From: Hyphomicrobiales bacterium
GTDB lineage: Bacteria; Pseudomonadota; Alphaproteobacteria; Rhizobiales; JAUVMS01
Assembly: GCA_030600135.1 (NCBI GenBank)
Contig: JAUVMS010000079.1
Span: 1-9,923 of the forward strand
DNA length: 9,923 nucleotides
Direction: 5' to 3'
This document shows positions 6,538 to 9,923 of the stretch, one piece after another. The notes under the pieces were generated by a model. It had not been told where the DNA came from. It did not search any database and saw only the letters and a list, made by a program, of their open reading frames with translations. Within the stretch, counting starts at the first letter, position 1. The number at the start of each line of letters is the position of its first letter. Position numbers and translations under genes: made by a program.

Positions 6538-6555
6538 GGGCTTTGATCGCGAAAC

Positions 6556-7743
6556 ATGTCTGCCGTCCTACCAACCTATGCACGCTACGACCTGGAATTT
6601 GACCGGGGCGAGGGGGTGCGCCTCTACACCAGAGATGGTGAGGAGTTCTTGGACTTTGCCGGCGGCATTGCGGTCAATGCCCTCGGTCACGCCCACCCAA
6701 CGATCATCGCCGCGCTAACCGAGCAGGCCAACAAGCTCTGGCATACGTCAAATCTTTATCGGATCCCGGATCAGGAACGATTGGCGGAGCGGCTGGTGGG
6801 CGTCACGTTTGCCGACCGCGTGTTCTTTACAAATTCAGGCGCGGAGGCGGTCGAGTGCGCGATCAAGACGGCACGCCGGTTCCACCATGTGGAGGATACG
6901 CCCGAGCGCTATCGTTTTATCTGCTTTGACGGGGCATTTCATGGCCGCACGCTCGCAACAATCGCGGCTGGTGGCCAGCCCAAGCTGCTCGACGGCTTCG
7001 GCCCCCCGGTGGACGGTTTCGATCATGTGGAGGCCTGGGACGTCGAGGCGGTTCGTGCCGCGGTCTCGGACCAGACCGCCGGCATATTGGTCGAGCCGAT
7101 CCAAGGCGAAGGTGGCATTCGCACAGCGGGAATTGATGTGCTGCGTGAATTGCGGGCAATTGCCGATGAGGCCGGCATTCTCCTCGTCCTTGATGAAATT
7201 CAGTGCGGGATGGGGCGGACCGGGAAACTTTTTGCCCACGAATGGGCCGGCATCAGACCCGACATCATGGCCGTGGCCAAAGGCATTGGCGGCGGATTTC
7301 CGCTCGGTGCGTGCCTCGCCACGGAACATGCCAGCAAGGGCATGACGGCCGGTACGCACGGCTCGACCTACGGTGGCAACCCGCTTGCCATGGCGGTCGG
7401 CAATGCAGTGCTGGATGCGGTCACAGACCCTGACTTTCTCGAAGCGGTGCGCAAGAAGGGATTGCGGTTCAAGCAGGGCCTTGCCCAATTGCAGGACGAG
7501 TATCCGGACGTGATCGACGAGGTTCGCGGCCAGGGGCTGATGCTGGGTGTGAAATGCAAGGTACCGCCGGCAGAACTCATATCGGCACTCGTCGAGCAAA
7601 AGATGCTGGCAGTTCCTGCGGCGGACAATGTTGTGAGGCTGTTGCCGGCGCTCGTTGTATCGGGCGATGAGATCAGCGATGCAGTCACGCGTATCGGCAT
7701 GGCCTGCGCCGCGCTTGCCAAGGCCAACGCATCGTCGCACTAA
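6556..7743 (+). CDS. argD: Acetylornithine aminotransferase
   Basis: A 395-residue class III PLP aminotransferase that converts N-acetylglutamate semialdehyde to N-acetylornithine with glutamate as amino donor in arginine synthesis; ArgD enzymes often also serve as succinyldiaminopimelate aminotransferase for lysine. Landmarks: PTYARYDLEFDRGEG at the N-terminus, NSGAEAVE (93-100), FHGRT (128-132), LVLDEIQCGMGRTG with D213, and the PLP lysine K242 in AVAKG. Length and motifs are canonical throughout. The ATG at 6556 gives the expected N-terminus, but no clear ribosome binding site precedes it. It stands 21 bp before argF, with which it must be co-transcribed; the pairing of two arginine-pathway genes confirms the assignment over other class III enzymes. 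Confidence 0.96.
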   Translation: MSAVLPTYARYDLEFDRGEGVRLYTRDGEEFLDFAGGIAVNALGHAHPTIIAALTEQANKLWHTSNLYRIPDQERLAERLVGVTFADRVFFTNSGAEAVECAIKTARRFHHVEDTPERYRFICFDGAFHGRTLATIAAGGQPKLLDGFGPPVDGFDHVEAWDVEAVRAAVSDQTAGILVEPIQGEGGIRTAGIDVLRELRAIADEAGILLVLDEIQCGMGRTGKLFAHEWAGIRPDIMAVAKGIGGGFPLGACLATEHASKGMTAGTHGSTYGGNPLAMAVGNAVLDAVTDPDFLEAVRKKGLRFKQGLAQLQDEYPDVIDEVRGQGLMLGVKCKVPPAELISALVEQKMLAVPAADNVVRLLPALVVSGDEISDAVTRIGMACAALAKANASSH

Positions 7744-7764
7744 ATTTTCGAAACAGGCACTGAG

Positions 7765-8688
7765 ATGGCACCTCGCCACTTTCTTGATATCGATTGCTTT
7801 TCCGGCGACCAACTGCGCTCGATCCTCGATCTGGCCCACAAGTTCAAAGCGGCCGGCAGACCGACACCGCAGTCACTTCGCCCCGATGCCCTGAAAGATG
7901 CGGTGTTGGCGCTGATGTTCGAACGCCCTTCGACACGCACACGGGTGTCCTTCGACGTTGCCATGCGTCAGCTGGGTGGTCAGACTTTGGTGCTCAACCG
8001 GGAGCAGTTGCAGCTTGGGCGCGGCGAAACCATTCCGGATACCGCCCAAGTGCTGTCGCGCTATGTCGACGCTATCATGCTGCGCACCGGCTCGCACGAA
8101 GCTCTGTTGGAGCTTGCGGCCCATGCCTCGGTGCCGGTGATCAACGGTTTGACCAACCTCAGCCATCCCTGTCAGATCATGGCCGATATTATGACCTTTG
8201 AAGAGGTGCATGGTCCGATCGCGGGGCGCAGGGTCGCCTGGGTCGGCGATGCCAACAACGTGGCCGCGTCCTGGATTCATGCCGCGGTTCGTCTGGGGTT
8301 CGAGCTCCGTTTGGCCTCGCCGGGCGAATTGCAGCCCGATGCCGAGCTGATGACTTGGGCGGCGGCGGAGGGCGGCAAGATCCTGGTGACCGATGACGTG
8401 GATGAGGCCGCACGCAACGTCGAGTGTGTGGTAACAGACACCTGGGTGTCGATGGGTGATGAAGACCCCGACCGGCGCATTGCGCTGCTCAAAGGTTACT
8501 ACGTCGATGAGCGGTTGATGGGCCTGGCCGCCGAAAATGCGATTTTCATGCATTGCTTGCCGGCCTATCGCGGTCGCGAAGTGACGGCGGCGGTCATCGA
8601 TGGACCACAGTCGGTCGTGTTCGATGAAACGGAAAATCGGCTCTATGCGCAAAAGGCGATCCTGGCCTGGTGCTTCGGGACGGATTGA
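7765..8688 (+). CDS. argF: Ornithine carbamoyltransferase
   Basis: A 307-residue cytosolic transferase making citrulline from ornithine and carbamoyl phosphate, the sixth step of arginine synthesis. The carbamoyl-phosphate loop STRTR is at 56-60 (in FERPSTRTR), HPCQ at 134-137, the DTWVSMG motif of the ornithine site at 225-231, and the catalytic-cysteine motif HCLPAYRG at 263-270. The length fits the anabolic family. The start ATG at 7765 lies 21 bp after the argD stop with only a weak AGG upstream. Its stop (8686-8688) is directly followed by the hslO start codon, showing one transcript. No PEPFK-like insertion or other trait of the catabolic enzyme or of acetylornithine carbamoyltransferase was noticed. 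Confidence 0.97.
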   Translation: MAPRHFLDIDCFSGDQLRSILDLAHKFKAAGRPTPQSLRPDALKDAVLALMFERPSTRTRVSFDVAMRQLGGQTLVLNREQLQLGRGETIPDTAQVLSRYVDAIMLRTGSHEALLELAAHASVPVINGLTNLSHPCQIMADIMTFEEVHGPIAGRRVAWVGDANNVAASWIHAAVRLGFELRLASPGELQPDAELMTWAAAEGGKILVTDDVDEAARNVECVVTDTWVSMGDEDPDRRIALLKGYYVDERLMGLAAENAIFMHCLPAYRGREVTAAVIDGPQSVVFDETENRLYAQKAILAWCFGTD

Positions 8689-9678
8689 ATGGCGAACGAC
8701 GATCTACAAATGGGCGGTCGCGGTGAGGCCAATCCAGACGACCTCGTGTTGCCGTTTCGGGCCGAGTTGTCGGGCGTCAATGGCCGCCTCGTCAGGCTCG
8801 GCGCGGTGGTCGATGGGGTCCTGAGGCGGCACGACTATCCCGAGCCGGTGTCGGTGGCGCTCGGCGAGGCTTTGGTCTTGACGGCCATGCTCGGCACGTC
8901 ATTGAAACACGGTAGTCGGCTCACCCTGCAAACGCAGACCGATGGGCCGCTGCACCTCATTGTCGTCGACTTCGAGCCACCTGGACGGGTGCGGGGCTAT
9001 GCCGGGTTCGATCGCTCGAGCCCAGTGGTTGGCGACGGCACGATTGGACAGGGTGTCTTGCTCGGTCATGGTCATTTGGCGATGACGATCGATCCAGGCG
9101 AGGGCATGGATCTTTATCAGGGCGTCGTGCCGATCGAGAACGACCCGCTTACCAAGGCGGCGCTCACCTACTTCCGCCAATCGGAGCAATTGCCGACATT
9201 CATTCGGCTCGCGGTCGCGCGTCACTATAAGCGACCGCTGCATGGCGCGGCTGATGGCTGGCGCTGGCGGGCAGGCGGGCTGATGTTGCAGCATCTGGCC
9301 ACGGAAGGCGGCCATGAGATGAAGCACGAGCTCGGCGACGATGAAGAGTTGCCGCTTCTGGGTGACGACGATGAGGACTGGGAACGGACCCGCTTTCTGG
9401 CGGAAACCGTGCAGGATTACGAGCTCTTGGATCCCACGCTCGCCCCCGAACGGCTGCTGTTGCGGCTGTTCCATGAGGAGGGCGTGCGAGCCTATCGAGC
9501 GAGACCGGTTGAAGAGCGTTGCAAATGCTCCGAGCAGCGCATCCGCACAATGCTGAGCCGGTTCGGCGCCAGCGAACTGTCAGACATGATCATGGCCGAC
9601 GGGCGAATTCGCGTCACCTGCGAGTTTTGCAGCTCGGTCTACTATCTGATGCCCGACGAACTCGGTGTCACGTCGTAG
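8689..9678 (+). CDS. hslO: Redox-regulated molecular chaperone Hsp33
   Basis: A 329-residue cytosolic holdase chaperone switched on by oxidation combined with unfolding stress. The C-terminal redox switch is complete: C278-K-C280 and C311-E-F-C314, the four zinc-binding cysteines that form two disulfides when oxidised. The N-terminal domain has the usual LGEALVLTAMLGTSLK stretch (58-73). An acidic insert (about 214-230, ELGDDEELPLLGDDDED) sits between the core and the switch and makes the protein longer than the enterobacterial homologue (about 290 residues), as is common in alphaproteobacteria. Its ATG touches the argF stop, so translation is probably coupled to argF. The link to arginine genes is one of position and not known function. 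No convincing terminator follows; a repeat begins 15 bp after the stop. Confidence 0.96.
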   Translation: MANDDLQMGGRGEANPDDLVLPFRAELSGVNGRLVRLGAVVDGVLRRHDYPEPVSVALGEALVLTAMLGTSLKHGSRLTLQTQTDGPLHLIVVDFEPPGRVRGYAGFDRSSPVVGDGTIGQGVLLGHGHLAMTIDPGEGMDLYQGVVPIENDPLTKAALTYFRQSEQLPTFIRLAVARHYKRPLHGAADGWRWRAGGLMLQHLATEGGHEMKHELGDDEELPLLGDDDEDWERTRFLAETVQDYELLDPTLAPERLLLRLFHEEGVRAYRARPVEERCKCSEQRIRTMLSRFGASELSDMIMADGRIRVTCEFCSSVYYLMPDELGVTS

Positions 9679-9693
9679 AAGGGAGCAATTTTG

Positions 9694-9922
9694 GTTTGCG
9701 TTCAGGGCCTTTGGCCCCTGGCGCCACGCAGGCTGCGCGCCTCAATGGCGCTAGTCCTCACTGCGTTCGTCCGCCACTCCTGCGCCGTCTCGCTTTGGCA
9801 ACCGAGCGCAGCGAGGCAAGGCCGACCGGCCGTCGCGGCTTAGCCGCGCCCATGCGGAGGCCGTCGCCGGAGGCGACGAAGAGCCGTGAGCCGTGTTTCT
9901 AAAGTTTGCGTTCAGGGCCTTT
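9694..9922. repeat. Structured GC-rich intergenic repeat with 19-bp direct repeat at both ends
   Basis: GTTTGCGTTCAGGGCCTTT occurs at 9694-9712 and again at 9904-9922, exactly 210 bp apart. The sequence between is GC-rich and full of inverted repeats: 14-bp arms at 9756-9769 and 9803-9816 (12 Watson-Crick pairs, one G-U, one mismatch), CGCGGCT/AGCCGCG at 9834-9848, and CGTCGCC/GGCGACG at 9862-9878. A 7-bp tandem GAGCCGT is at 9881-9894. There is no supported gene; the one long frame through it starts inside hslO in another phase and has a repeat-like composition. The window ends one base after the second copy, so it is unclear whether this is one unit with flanking copies or the first unit of a tandem array. 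It resembles the dispersed palindromic intergenic elements common in alphaproteobacterial genomes. Confidence 0.7.
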
Positions 9923-9923
9923 C

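Larger units (their letters stand above)
6055..6555. other. Non-coding spacer between divergent gcrA and argD
   Basis: About 500 bp with no supported protein gene; short frames here show no recognisable family and no ribosome binding sites. It should hold the promoters of both gcrA and argD. The gcrA-proximal end has the palindrome/GANTC site; the argD-proximal end has TTGACA at 6463-6468, TATAAG at 6494-6499 and a terminator-like hairpin. The middle (about 6110-6460) has no feature I can name apart from a perfect 10-bp palindrome CGACATGTCG at 6257-6266. An unannotated small RNA ending at the hairpin is possible. Confidence 0.55.

Noticed and set aside
6835..7839. Long minus-strand open frame (334 codons) opposite argD and the argF start
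   Set aside because: It lies antisense to two canonical genes, has an unusual composition rich in histidine, arginine and cysteine, and shows no family motif. Such shadows are common in GC-rich genes.
7873..8652. Minus-strand open frame (259 codons) opposite argF
   Set aside because: It is the complement of a fully conserved argF and has no recognisable domain or ribosome binding site.
9519..9902. Open frame running from inside hslO through the terminal repeat
   Set aside because: It starts within hslO in another phase, has an arginine/alanine/proline-rich composition produced by the repeat, and no ribosome binding site.

Overview
The window comes from an alphaproteobacterial chromosome. 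The main evidence is an intact gcrA, a cell-cycle regulator confined to Alphaproteobacteria, next to argD-argF-hslO, a neighbourhood that recurs in that class. Base composition is GC-rich and several starts have clear purine-rich ribosome binding sites. I cannot name a genus from the sequence.

Left part (1-4541): a 5'-truncated gene for a fused TRAP-transporter permease with a C-terminal DUF3394/PDZ-like extension runs rightwards. It converges, with a 24-bp gap, on a tight leftward three-gene operon: class III aminotransferase, then a DUF849 beta-keto acid cleavage enzyme (BKACE), then a two-barrel cupin. The order suggests a catabolic route in which an imported amino compound is transaminated to a keto acid and split with acetyl-CoA by the BKACE. 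The BKACE pocket differs from the lysine-fermentation prototype at the positions that read a cationic substrate, so the substrate is probably not one of the known ammonium-bearing ones. This is the best candidate here for an undescribed pathway.

Middle (4542-5517): about 975 bp without an intact gene. It holds the upstream region of the operon (with a cluster of TGCAA motifs), an unrecognised open frame without a convincing start, and a decayed fragment of the phosphate permease gene pstA. In several Alphaproteobacteria the pst-pho phosphate operon lies beside gcrA, so this looks like the scar of a lost pst-pho locus. The gcrA terminator overlaps the end of the scar.

Right part (5518-9923): gcrA (leftward) is separated by about 500 bp of non-coding DNA from the rightward cluster argD-argF-hslO. 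The gcrA side of this spacer carries an 18-bp palindrome fused to a GANTC methylation site. The argD side carries a terminator-like hairpin only 18 bp before the argD start. ArgD and ArgF supply consecutive steps of arginine synthesis; HslO (Hsp33) is a redox-switched chaperone whose start abuts the argF stop. After hslO the window ends in a structured GC-rich repeat with a 19-bp sequence present at both of its ends, 210 bp apart.
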